32,170 nt of DNA from Deltaproteobacteria bacterium (GTDB lineage: Bacteria; Desulfobacterota; Desulfobulbia; Desulfobulbales; Desulfurivibrionaceae): the NCBI GenBank assembly GCA_021802775.1, contig JAJZRJ010000033.1:1-32170 (forward strand), in the 5' to 3' direction. This document shows positions 22,777-30,010 of this stretch, piece after piece (positions within the stretch are counted from its first letter, which is position 1; each line of letters starts with the position of its first letter). The notes beneath the pieces are model-generated. The model saw nothing but the letters and a program-made list of their open reading frames with translations, was not told the origin of the DNA and did no database searches. Both the position numbers and the translations under genes were made by a program.

Positions 22777-23055
22777 GTGATCCGCTCGTTTACCCACAAG
22801 GGACTCGAGCTGTTCTTTGCCACCGGCCGCACCTCCGGCATTCAGGCCATGCACGCCAAACGGTTGCGGCTCATCCTGGCCCAGTTGCACCAGGCAAAAT
22901 CGGTGCAGGACATGAACATTCCCACCTTGCGGTTGCACCGGCTGAAAGGCGGCCGCAAGGGCTTGTGGGCCGTGACGGTGCAGGCCAACTGGCGCGTCAC
23001 CTTCCGGTTCGCGGCCGGTGATGCCGAGATAGTCGATTACGAAGATTACCATTGA
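22777..23055 (+). CDS. higB: HigB-type toxin (RelE superfamily mRNA interferase)
   Basis: A 92-aa toxin from a GTG at 22777. The motif IRSFTHKGLELFFATGR opens the protein and RLHRLKGGRKGLWAVTVQANWRVTF is the basic core of the HigB/RelE fold. It ends in the DYEDYH tail with the terminal His typical of HigB. The usual HigB length is 92 aa, which favours this GTG over the ATG at 22744. HigB cleaves mRNA on the ribosome. Toxin-first order with the antitoxin 12 nt downstream is normal for higBA. Confidence 0.9.
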   Translation: MIRSFTHKGLELFFATGRTSGIQAMHAKRLRLILAQLHQAKSVQDMNIPTLRLHRLKGGRKGLWAVTVQANWRVTFRFAAGDAEIVDYEDYH

Positions 23056-23067
23056 GGAGGAGACCTC

Positions 23068-23355
23068 ATGCGTATGCACAATCCACCGCATCCGGGTGAA
23101 ATCCTGAACGAGCTGTGGCTCCAGCCCGAACGGATAACAATTTCGCGGGCAGCCGCAGCACTGGGGGTAAGCCGCAAGCATCTGTCGGCCATCATCAACG
23201 GCCGGGCCAGCATCAGCCCGGAAATGGCGTTGCGTCTCGAAATAGCCCTGGGCGGCAGCGCCGAGTCGTGGCTTGGCCACCAAATGGCCTACGACCTCTG
23301 GCAGGCGGAACAGCGCCGCCATGAACTTGCCGTGACCCCGCTGCGTGCAGCGTAA
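23068..23355 (+). CDS. higA: HigA-type antitoxin (XRE family)
   Basis: A 95-aa helix-turn-helix antitoxin. The N-terminal [13 protein letters not shown] is the typical HigA opening, followed by an XRE domain ([24 protein letters not shown]) and [20 protein letters not shown]. It neutralises HigB and represses the operon. A strong AGGAGG precedes the ATG. The gene is intact and paired with an intact toxin, so the module looks functional. Confidence 0.93.
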   Translation: MRMHNPPHPGEILNELWLQPERITISRAAAALGVSRKHLSAIINGRASISPEMALRLEIALGGSAESWLGHQMAYDLWQAEQRRHELAVTPLRAA

Positions 23356-23396
23356 CAAAACCGGATAATCCCCAACCAAATGCACGAGGAGGAACC

Positions 23397-23945
23397 ATGA
23401 ATCGCCATGTGATGAGAGCGGCCCTCGCGATCCTGCTGGCCGCCACCCTGGCCCAGGCGGCAAATTTCACCCTGACCAGCCCGGATCTCGGCGGCCAACT
23501 CGCGGAGCAGCAGGTCTTTGCCGGCTTTGGCTGCACCGGCAAGAACATCTCGCCCCAACTGCTGTGGAAGAACGCGCCGGCCGGCACCAGGAGCTTCGCC
23601 ATCACGGTCTATGACCCGGACGCCCCGACCGGCAGCGGCTGGTGGCACTGGCTGGTCTTCAACATTCCGGCCTCGGTGAACCAGGTGGCCGCCGACGCCG
23701 GCAACCCGGCCAGGAACCTTGCGCCCAAGGGCAGCATCCAGAGCGTCACCGACTACGGCAAGCCCGGCTTTGGCGGCGCCTGCCCGCCGAAGGGCGACAA
23801 ACCGCACCGCTACGTCTTCACCGTCTATGCCCTCAAGGTGGAAAAGCTGGAACTCAATAGCACCTCGCCGCCAGCCATGGTAGGGTTTCAACTCAATCAA
23901 AACGCCTTGGCCAAGGCCTCGCTGATCAGCTATTACGGCCGCTAG
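23397..23945 (+). CDS. Secreted YbhB/PEBP family protein
   Basis: A 182-aa protein with a Sec signal peptide (MRAALAILLAATLAQA, cleavage after about 21). The mature part is a phosphatidylethanolamine-binding-protein fold. The conserved DPDAP and GWWHWLVFNIP motifs line the ligand pocket; GKPGFGGACPPKGDKPHRY is the second family signature. The bacterial relatives YbhB and YbcL have no settled function. AGGAGGAACC gives a strong start. It lies 41 nt after higA and 36 nt before the DsrE-like gene. Probably periplasmic. Confidence 0.9.
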   Translation: MNRHVMRAALAILLAATLAQAANFTLTSPDLGGQLAEQQVFAGFGCTGKNISPQLLWKNAPAGTRSFAITVYDPDAPTGSGWWHWLVFNIPASVNQVAADAGNPARNLAPKGSIQSVTDYGKPGFGGACPPKGDKPHRYVFTVYALKVEKLELNSTSPPAMVGFQLNQNALAKASLISYYGR

Positions 23946-23981
23946 CCCAGCGGCCTTGGAACATTCCACACGGAGGAATTG

Positions 23982-24299
23982 ATGAAGGTCACCTTGATGG
24001 CATGCAGCGATAATCCGGAGATCCTCTGGAACGCCTTCCGGCTGGGCAACCTGATGCTGGAACAGATGGATGACGTCACCATCTTTCTGAACGGCCCGTC
24101 GGTTACCTATGCGGCCCTGAATTCAAAACAGTATCCGCTCACCGAGCTGGCCAAGCTCTTCACCCTCTCCGAGGGGGTACTGCTCGCCTGAGGCAAGCTC
24201 ATGGACCTCCACGGCGTGGAGGCAGGATACCACCAGCGGGCCAAACAGACCGACCTCTACCGGCTCATCACGGAAAGCGACCGCGTTATTTCCTTTTGA
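23982..24299 (+). CDS. Selenocysteine candidate: DsrE-like protein (UGA at 24189-24191)
   Basis: Read to the first stop the product is 69 aa; read through the UGA it is 105 aa with Sec70, close to the usual 110 or so for small DsrE/DsrF-fold proteins. The N-terminal part (MKVTLMACSDNPEILWNAFR, then VTIFLNGPSV) is the DsrE fold. The family's catalytic segment LLACGxC appears as VLLA-U-GKLMDLHGV, with UGA exactly at the reactive Cys. Translation continues in frame for 35 more residues to the UGA at 24297-24299. A perfect SECIS-like hairpin follows. DsrE-like selenoproteins have been described in Deltaproteobacteria. GGAGG lies five bases before the ATG. The fold carries sulfur as persulfide; the partner here is unknown. 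Confidence 0.8.
24206..24222 (+). promoter_or_regulatory. SECIS-like hairpin after UGA 24189
   Basis: CCTCCAC (24206-24212) pairs perfectly with GTGGAGG (24216-24222) around a GGC loop. The loop starts 22 nt after the UGA with G first, in line with bacterial SECIS rules. Confidence 0.72.
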
Positions 24300-24445
24300 A
24301 TGCGGTGCTCCGCGGGGTGCCCAGGCAACATCCGGGCTCCCGCCGTTCCCCTTCCCTGCTTGCCTTCTGCCGGAAATCAATGTTACAAGGAATAGAGGCC
24401 CGAACAAAACCACGCCCCAACCCCTCAACCCGGTCGGCCGGAGCC

Positions 24446-25846
24446 ATGCGCAAGACCAAGATCGTCTGCACCATCGGCCCGAAAACCGCCGCCTGCGAGC
24501 AGCTCAAGCAGCTGGCCGAGGGCGGCATGAACGTGGCCCGGCTCAACATGTCCCACGGGACCCTGGAATGGCACCGGGACGTCATCGCCGGCATCAAGCG
24601 GATCAACAAGAAATTCGGCCTCGCCATCGCCATCCTGCTGGACACCAAAGGCGCCGAGGTCCGCACCGGCGACCTGAAGCAGGACCTGCCCCTCAAAATC
24701 GGCGACCTCCTCACCCTCACCATTCGCCATCGGGCGGAACTGGAACCCTACTCGGTGGAGGTGAGCCACGACGGTTTTGTCCGCGAGGTGGCGGTCGGCG
24801 ACATTGTCCTGATCGATGGCGGCATGATCCGCCTCAAGGTGCTGGAGATCACCCGGACCGACGTCCGGTGCGAGGTGCTGGACGAAGGGATGCTCACCTC
24901 GCGGCGCCATCTCAACGTGCGGGGCAAAAGCGCCGATCTGCCGGCGATCACCGAAAAGGACTGGATCGATATCGAGTTCGCCATCGCCGAGCGGGTGGAC
25001 TTCATCGCCCTTTCCTTTGTCCGGCAAGCCGCGGCCATCACCGGGCTGATCGGCTACCTCAAGGAGAAGCAGGCGCCGATCAGCGTGCTCGCCAAAATCG
25101 AAAGCGCCGAGTCCATTCCCCATCTCGACGAGATCATCGCGGCAAGCCACGGCATCATGATCGCCCGCGGCGACCTGGGGGCGGAACTGCCCTACGAAGA
25201 GGTGCCGCTGCTGCAGGATGAAATCGTCCGCAAATGCCGGGCCGCCGGCAAGCCGGTGGTGGTGGCCACCCACATGCTCGAATCAATGATCGTCAACCCC
25301 ACTCCCACCCGCGCGGAGGTCACCGACATCACCCACGCGGTGCAGCAGGGGGCCGATGCGATCATGCTCTCCGGCGAAACCGCCACCGGCCAGCATCCCC
25401 TGAAGGCCCTGGGGGTGATGGATGTGGTGGCGCGCCGGATCGAACGGCACCTGGCCCAGGACACCACGGTGCGGGTCAAGGCCTCCAGCCAGTCCAAGGA
25501 GGAAATCTCCCGGAGTGCGGCGATCCTCGGCAACAACCTCGGGGTGGCCGGCACGCTGGTCATCACCCGGCGGGGGCTGATGGCGGCCCTGCTCTCCAAA
25601 TGCCGGCCGGTGGCGCCGATCTTCGCCTTCACCAACACCACCCATGTCCGCCGCCGGCTGGGGCTTTACTGGGGGGTCCATCCCCTGCTGGTCGATCTCT
25701 CCAACGATCCGGAGGTCTCGATCCAGCGGGCTACCGAAAAGCTGCTCCGGCGCAAGATCATCGCCCCTGGCGACCGGATCGTCGTGCTTTCCGACATCCT
25801 GGCCGGCGGCAAGTTCGTCGAGACCATCCAGGTGCGGATCATCTGA
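24446..25846 (+). CDS. pyk: Pyruvate kinase
   Basis: A 466-aa pyruvate kinase converting phosphoenolpyruvate and ADP to pyruvate and ATP. Visible motifs: TKIVCTIGPKT at the N-terminus, RLNMSHG, LDTKGAEVRTG (start of the B domain), LAKIESAESIPHLDEII with the catalytic Lys, MIARGDLGAELPYEEVP with metal-binding residues, and PTPTRAEVTDI with AIMLSGETATG. The normally conserved ATQML reads ATHML. The C-terminal regulatory domain is complete (GDRIVVLSD). The frame is open to 24296; MRKTKIVCT at 24446 gives the family N-terminus, but its ribosome site is close and weak, so an upstream start (for example near 24380) is possible. Confidence 0.95.
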   Translation: MRKTKIVCTIGPKTAACEQLKQLAEGGMNVARLNMSHGTLEWHRDVIAGIKRINKKFGLAIAILLDTKGAEVRTGDLKQDLPLKIGDLLTLTIRHRAELEPYSVEVSHDGFVREVAVGDIVLIDGGMIRLKVLEITRTDVRCEVLDEGMLTSRRHLNVRGKSADLPAITEKDWIDIEFAIAERVDFIALSFVRQAAAITGLIGYLKEKQAPISVLAKIESAESIPHLDEIIAASHGIMIARGDLGAELPYEEVPLLQDEIVRKCRAAGKPVVVATHMLESMIVNPTPTRAEVTDITHAVQQGADAIMLSGETATGQHPLKALGVMDVVARRIERHLAQDTTVRVKASSQSKEEISRSAAILGNNLGVAGTLVITRRGLMAALLSKCRPVAPIFAFTNTTHVRRRLGLYWGVHPLLVDLSNDPEVSIQRATEKLLRRKIIAPGDRIVVLSDILAGGKFVETIQVRII

Positions 25847-25957
25847 AGCAGTTCGCCAAAAACTGATGCGAAACAGGACGAACGCGGTACAATCCTGCCT
25901 CACGATTATGAGTTGAATAGGCCTCCCGGCCATAGCCAGCCCGTTGCAGGTGGACGA

Positions 25958-26911
25958 ATGTATTTTCCGGTCGCCGACATCACCGTCAACCCGTTCATCC
26001 CGCCGCTCACGGCCTTTGTCATTTCCTTCTTCACCTCCATGGGCGGCGTTTCCGGCGCCTTCCTGCTGCTGCCCTTCCAGGTGAGCGTGCTCGGCTTCAC
26101 CAGCCCCTCGGTCAGCTCCACCAACCAGTTGTTCAACATCGTTGCCATCCCCAGCGGCGTCTGGCGTTACATCAAGGAAGGCCGCATGGTCTGGCCGCTC
26201 ACCTGGATCGTCATCATCGGCACCCTGCCGGGGGTGCTCCTGGGCGCCATCATCCGGGTGCGCTACCTGCCGGACCCGCGCGCCTTCAAACTCTTTGCCG
26301 GGCTGGTGCTGCTCTACATCGGCCTCCGGCTGCTCAACGACGTGCTCTTCAAGAAAAAGAAGGGGGACAAACCCTCGGTGGAGGAACGCTTCCAGCAGCG
26401 CCGGCAGGAAGCTAAGGCCGCCAACGCCGCAACCTCTGCCGAGGTAACGGACCTGCACGTCACGGTCCGGCAATGGACCATGCGCCGAATTGTCTACGAG
26501 TTCTGCGGGGAAACCATCACGGTGAACGCCATCGGCGTCATGATCCTGAGCCTCGTTGTCGGCCTGATCGGCGGGGTGTATGGCATCGGCGGCGGCGCCA
26601 TCATCGCCCCGTTCTTTGTCAGCTTCTTCGGCCTGCCGGTCTATACCGTAGCCGGCGCAGCGCTGATGGGCACCTTTGTCACCTCGGTGGCCGGGGTGCT
26701 CTTCTACCAGTTCCTGGCCCCCTATTACCCCAACATGGCCATTGCCCCGGACTGGGCCTTAGGCGTACTCTTCGGCCTGGGAGGTTTTGCCGGGATGTAC
26801 TGCGGGGCGCGGCTCCAGAAGCGGGTACCAGCCGCGGCAATCAAATGGCTGCTGGCCGGCTGCATCCTCTATACCGCGACAACGTACGTGGCGGATTTCT
26901 TCCTGCATTAA
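25958..26911 (+). CDS. TauE/SafE family permease, full-size
   Basis: A 317-aa membrane protein with two sets of about four hydrophobic helices separated by a charged cytosolic stretch (FKKKKGDKPSVEERFQQRR, about 130-180). Repeat motifs: SFFTSMGGVSGAFLLLP in the first half and GLIGGVYGIGGGAIIAPFF in the second. The TauE/SafE (COG0730) family exports sulfoacetate, sulfite or other sulfur anions or imports unknown ones. The start at 25958 follows AGGTGG. The next gene, a half-size relative, begins 22 nt downstream. The substrate is not determinable; sulfur oxyanions would suit a sulfur-metabolising host. Confidence 0.88.
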   Translation: MYFPVADITVNPFIPPLTAFVISFFTSMGGVSGAFLLLPFQVSVLGFTSPSVSSTNQLFNIVAIPSGVWRYIKEGRMVWPLTWIVIIGTLPGVLLGAIIRVRYLPDPRAFKLFAGLVLLYIGLRLLNDVLFKKKKGDKPSVEERFQQRRQEAKAANAATSAEVTDLHVTVRQWTMRRIVYEFCGETITVNAIGVMILSLVVGLIGGVYGIGGGAIIAPFFVSFFGLPVYTVAGAALMGTFVTSVAGVLFYQFLAPYYPNMAIAPDWALGVLFGLGGFAGMYCGARLQKRVPAAAIKWLLAGCILYTATTYVADFFLH

Positions 26912-26933
26912 TCGTTACCCAAAGGAGCACCCC

Positions 26934-27293
26934 ATGGACCTCACCATGCTCGCCATGATCGGCAGCGGCATCGTCGTCGGCATCGGCGCCTCCTTCACGG
27001 GCCTGGGCGGCGGCTTTCTCATCGTGCCGCTGCTGCTCTACCTCGGCTTCTCCTCGCAGAAGGCGGTGGGCACCTCGTTCCTCGCCATCCTCGTCATCTC
27101 GGTCTCGGCGCTCGTTGCCCACAACAAGCTCGCCAACGTCGATTACAAGTACGGCCTGCTGCTGGGCATAGGCGGCATCCTCGGCGCCCAGATCGGCGCC
27201 CGCCTGGTCGAGCACGTTTCCACCGAGAACTTCAAGAAGATCTTCGCCGTGGTGCTGGTGGGGCTGGCCGCCTACCTCTTCCTGAAGAAATGA
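26934..27293 (+). CDS. Half-size TauE/SafE family permease
   Basis: A 119-aa protein with about four membrane helices, equal to one repeat of a TauE/SafE permease. The N-terminal motif GIGASFTGLGGGFLIVPLLL is the family signature, and the last helix ends in KK. There is no second half and no sign of a frameshift continuing downstream. It would have to dimerise or pair with the adjacent full-size permease to form a transporter. A good AAAGGAG precedes the ATG. It is probably in an operon with the upstream gene. Confidence 0.85.
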   Translation: MDLTMLAMIGSGIVVGIGASFTGLGGGFLIVPLLLYLGFSSQKAVGTSFLAILVISVSALVAHNKLANVDYKYGLLLGIGGILGAQIGARLVEHVSTENFKKIFAVVLVGLAAYLFLKK

Positions 27294-27320
27294 ACGAAAA
27301 AACAGTGTGATCCACCACCC

Positions 27321-27349
27321 TTTACATACCACCCCAGGGTGTCTATACT
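27321..27349 (+). promoter_or_regulatory. Strong sigma70-type promoter
   Basis: TTTACA (27321-27326) and TATACT (27344-27349), each 5 of 6 to consensus, with a 17-bp spacer; predicted start near 27356, before the secreted-protein gene at 27420. Confidence 0.8.
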
Positions 27350-27419
27350 GAATTTTATCTCTGACGGAGGTCCGTGGAGGGCCGACTTTCTGTTCCTCAA
27401 ACCAGAATGGGGTACGACC

Positions 27420-27851
27420 ATGAAAAGCAGGCATCTGATCGGAATGGCGGCACTGGCGATTCTGTTGCTCTTCAGCGCCACCGGCATGGCGCTGGCCAAG
27501 CACCATGCGGTGAAAATCGCCGACAAGGCAGGAGTGGGCAAGTATCTGACCGACACCGAAGGGAAAACGCTCTACTGGTTCAAGAGCGACACCGCGGGTA
27601 AGAGCACCTGCGCCGGCCCCTGCGTGGAAAAATGGCCGCTGTACTATCGCGATGCCGTGGCCGCACCGGCCGGAGTACCGGCAACAGACTTCGGCACCAT
27701 CAGCCGGGAGGATGGCAAAAAACAAACCACCTTCCGCGGCTATCCGCTCTACTATTTCCAGGGTGACGCCAAGGCCGGCGACACCAATGGCCAGGGCGTC
27801 AAGGGCGTCTGGTTCGTGGTGAACCCGGACAACTTCCCCCCCAAGAAGTAA
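27420..27851 (+). CDS. Secreted COG4315-type repeat protein
   Basis: A 143-aa protein with a Sec signal peptide (MAALAILLLFSATGMALA, cleavage near 26). The mature part has two copies of the "secreted repeat" (PF03640, COG4315). The first is GVGKYLTDTEGKTLYWFKSD followed by STCAGPCVEKWP, and the second is GYPLYYFQGDAKAGDTNGQG followed by VWFVV. The two cysteines in the first repeat (CAGPC) may form a disulfide or bind a metal. Function is unknown in bacteria. The ATG at 27420 is chosen because the signal peptide starts there; an upstream ATG at 27339 lies before the predicted transcription start. Confidence 0.9.
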   Translation: MKSRHLIGMAALAILLLFSATGMALAKHHAVKIADKAGVGKYLTDTEGKTLYWFKSDTAGKSTCAGPCVEKWPLYYRDAVAAPAGVPATDFGTISREDGKKQTTFRGYPLYYFQGDAKAGDTNGQGVKGVWFVVNPDNFPPKK

Positions 27852-27868
27852 CTGCACATCCAATCGCA

Positions 27869-27892
27869 GGCGGCAGGCCATCCCCTGCCGCC
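27869..27892 (+). terminator. GC-rich stem-loop after the secreted protein gene
   Basis: GGCGGCAGG (27869-27877) pairs with CCTGCCGCC (27884-27892), a 9-bp perfect stem with a CCATCC loop, 18 nt after the stop. No U-tract follows, so it is probably a 3'-end structure rather than a strong intrinsic terminator. Confidence 0.5.
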
Positions 27893-27993
27893 CCATTACT
27901 CCTCGTCCGGCGCCACGTTGCCGCTTGCCTTTGCCGCCGGCGCGCGTCGTGGGATGAGGATCAGCCCCTTGCCATCGAACCAGGAGCGAACCC

Positions 27994-28281
27994 ATGAAAG
28001 ACCGCGACGCGTACATCAAGGAAATCAAGACCAAGATCGACGAATGGAACAAGGAGATCGACAAGCTGGCCGCCAAGGCGGCTAAGGCCAAGGCCGAGGC
28101 CAAGAAGACGGCCGACGAACAACTTGCCCTGCTGAAGAAAAACAGCAAAAACTATCAAAAAAAGTACGACGAATTGCAGAAAGCGAGCGGCAAGGCATGG
28201 GACGAAATCCGGGACGGTCTCGAAGAGGCGGGCGACGCCCTGAAAGACGCCTTCAAGAAGGCGAAAAAGCATTTTGACTGA
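27994..28281 (+). CDS. Small Lys/Ala-rich coiled-coil protein
   Basis: A 95-aa, very lysine-rich, wholly helical protein. The pattern IKEIKTKIDEWNKEIDKLAA with heptad spacing continues to KAWDEIRDGLEEAGDALKDA, the look of small coiled-coil stress-type proteins (sll1863-like). There is no signal peptide or membrane segment, and no cysteine. An AGGAG precedes the ATG. It stands between the secreted-repeat gene and the cation exporter gene with 49 nt to the latter. Function is unknown. Confidence 0.8.
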   Translation: MKDRDAYIKEIKTKIDEWNKEIDKLAAKAAKAKAEAKKTADEQLALLKKNSKNYQKKYDELQKASGKAWDEIRDGLEEAGDALKDAFKKAKKHFD

Positions 28282-28330
28282 GCCGCGCGCCAACGTCCCG
28301 CAATCGTAACCGCCAGGACCAGACACCGCC

Positions 28331-29257
28331 ATGGCCCGCGCCCCGATCCCGGCCGCCAATGCCCGGCTCCTCCGGCAGGCCACCTATGCCTCGGTCACCA
28401 CGGCGGTCATCCTGCTGCTGGGCAAGGGGGTCGCCTGGTATGTCACCGGCTCGCTCAGCGTGCTCGCCTCGGTGGTCGATTCGCTCATGGATGCGGTAGC
28501 CTCGGCCATCAACCTGGTGGCGGTTGCCTATTCACTCCGGGCGGCGGATGCGGAACACAAGTTCGGTCACGGCAAGGCCGAGTCCCTGGCCGGTCTGGCC
28601 CAGGCCTCGTTCATCGTGGTCTCGGCCCTCTTCCTCATGGCCCAGGCGGTTCGCCGCCTCTCCGCCCCCCGCCAGCTCACCGACCTCGGCATCGGCTTCG
28701 CGGTGATGGGTTTCGCCCTGCTGTTCACCGTGCTGCTCCTCCTCTTTCAGCGGCAGGTGGTCGCCAAGACCGGCTCCACCGCCATCCGGGCCGACTCGCT
28801 CCACTATCGCTCGGACCTGCTCACCAATCTGGCCACGGTCGTTGCCCTCCTCCTCACTTACCAGGGCTGGCCGCTGGCCGACCCGCTGCTCGCCCTTGGT
28901 ATCGCCGCCTACATCCTGCGCAGCGCCTGGGTCATTGCCTGCGAATCCGCCCAACACCTCATGGACCGCGAGCTGACCAAAGAGATCCAGCAGACCATCT
29001 GCGATATCGCCCTCGCCCACCCCAGGGTCCTCGGCGTGCACGACCTGCGCACCCGGCAGTCGGGACAGATCAAGATCATCCAGCTCCACCTCGATCTCGA
29101 CGACCAGCTGCCGCTCATCACCGCCCACACCGTGGTCAAGGAGGTGGAACACACCATCCAGGCGGCCTTCCCCGGCGCCGACATCATCATCCACCAGGAC
29201 CCGGTCAGCCGTTGCCGCACCACCCCCTGCGACAATCCCTGTCCCGACCGCCGATAG
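28331..29257 (+). CDS. Cation diffusion facilitator (FieF-like) metal exporter
   Basis: A 308-aa CDF transporter with six hydrophobic segments and a C-terminal cytosolic domain. The metal site A motifs are DSLMD in TM2 and HYRSD in TM5 (DxxxD and HxxxD), the FieF/YiiP arrangement for Zn(II), Fe(II) or Cd(II). KFGHGKAESLAGL is the conserved loop after TM2. The C-terminal domain (HPRVLGVHDLRTRQSG, IQLHLDLD) carries the His and Asp residues of the dimeric metal-sensing fold. It ends in a Cys-containing tail (CRTTPCDNPC) that is not usual and could add a metal site. It is a proton-driven exporter at the inner membrane. Confidence 0.9.
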   Translation: MARAPIPAANARLLRQATYASVTTAVILLLGKGVAWYVTGSLSVLASVVDSLMDAVASAINLVAVAYSLRAADAEHKFGHGKAESLAGLAQASFIVVSALFLMAQAVRRLSAPRQLTDLGIGFAVMGFALLFTVLLLLFQRQVVAKTGSTAIRADSLHYRSDLLTNLATVVALLLTYQGWPLADPLLALGIAAYILRSAWVIACESAQHLMDRELTKEIQQTICDIALAHPRVLGVHDLRTRQSGQIKIIQLHLDLDDQLPLITAHTVVKEVEHTIQAAFPGADIIIHQDPVSRCRTTPCDNPCPDRR

Positions 29258-29328
29258 CCCGGCGCCGTCCTGACGCCCAGCCCAATGCAAGCTCCACCCG
29301 CTACTCGTTCCTGCCACCCTGTAATCCG

Positions 29329-29345
29329 TTTTTTCTAACACGATC
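29329..29345 (+). repeat. 17-bp direct repeat, copy 1
   Basis: A run of six T followed by CTAACACGATC. Sixteen of 17 bases match the copy at 29914-29930. This copy precedes the chemoreceptor remnant, and the other precedes the intact chemoreceptor gene, so it may be a shared promoter element or a trace of duplication. Confidence 0.55.
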
Positions 29346-29410
29346 CTGAACGGTTTCTATGCAATACATATGGACCACCGTGAGGGGGGGCCGGTTGTCG
29401 GTTAACGGCA

Positions 29411-29549
29411 ACAGAAGAAGCGGCCCGCGCGGCCCGAAGCGCTGAATGCCCAGGCCGGCCAGATGCAGGAGACCGTCCAGGCACTGATCGCTCTGGTGCG
29501 GGGCTCCGGCGACCTGACTGAAGACCGGGCGCCGCGCCGGCGATCCTAA
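29411..29549 (+). pseudogene. C-terminal remnant of a methyl-accepting chemotaxis protein
   Basis: Codons from 29442 read LNAQAGQMQETVQALIALVR and then GSGDLTEDRAP to a TAA at 29547. This resembles the end of the signalling domain of chemoreceptors (compare [20 protein letters not shown] in the intact receptor at 30011). Just before it, a different frame from 29411 gives TEEAARAARSA, like the [10 protein letters not shown] that normally precedes, so a +1 shift is present. Nothing else of the receptor remains. The stop codon lies inside the terminal repeat of the adjacent palindromic element. This is the only coding-like sequence in the 753-bp gap 29258-30010. Confidence 0.6.
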
Positions 29550-29703
29550 CAGTCCGTTGAAAAAACCATCCCTGGCTTTTTCAACTGTCGGTTGGCCAAA
29601 GGCGCTTTGGCCAACCTCGCGAATTTCTTGGCCCTTTCGGGCCGGCAAAATTCGGCGCCACCTCCCGGTGGTGCCAGCAGCCCGTTTTTCAACGGGCTGC
29701 TAA
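29546..29703. mobile_element. 158-bp palindromic MITE/REP-like element
   Basis: Terminal inverted repeats of 19 bp (29546-29564 and 29685-29703) match at 16 of 19 positions, with the core CCGTTGAAAAA. Internal inverted repeats include GGTTGGCCAAAG with CTTTGGCCAACC around 29590-29616, GGCCC with GGGCC around 29630-29643, GGCGCCACC with GGTGGTGCC around 29654-29675, and AGCCCGTT with AACGGGCT near the right end. No transposase is encoded and no clear target duplication is visible. It looks like a non-autonomous, highly structured intergenic element. Confidence 0.75.
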
Positions 29704-29913
29704 CGCCACGACTTCCCCCCGGCCGCCACGGGCCTGACAAGATATCTTTACCTGTCAATCTAAATTGATAAGCCTTAAGGCCGCGCCGTCACGGACTTCG
29801 AGACCCGTATGGCGGGGCGGCCATCAACTCCTCTTGCCGTCTCCCTGCTCCTGTCTCTTCGAAGAAAACGACAAAAAATCAAAAAAATAGCAGAAAACGA
29901 GCAGCTGGCACAT

Positions 29914-29930
29914 TTTTTTCTAACACAATC
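29914..29930 (+). repeat. 17-bp direct repeat, copy 2
   Basis: A run of six T followed by CTAACACAATC, matching 29329-29345 at 16 of 17 bases. It lies 81 bp before the ATG of the intact chemoreceptor, in an AT-rich stretch (about 29870-29970) that probably contains its promoter. Confidence 0.55.
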
Positions 29931-30010
29931 ATCATGAAATCAGTACAATCAGTAAATTATTAAAATAGCATTCTGAATTGCAGCCGCAAAGGGAAGGAGA
30001 TACGCGAACC

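Noticed and set aside
29552-29758. Minus-strand small frame through the palindromic element
   Set aside because: It is the translation of a structured repeat, with no ribosome site; such frames are often mis-annotated as hypothetical proteins.
29906-29921. TGGCAC followed by a T-run, like a sigma54 -24/-12 promoter
   Set aside because: The -12 GC dinucleotide is missing at the required spacing; sigma54 use is not supported.
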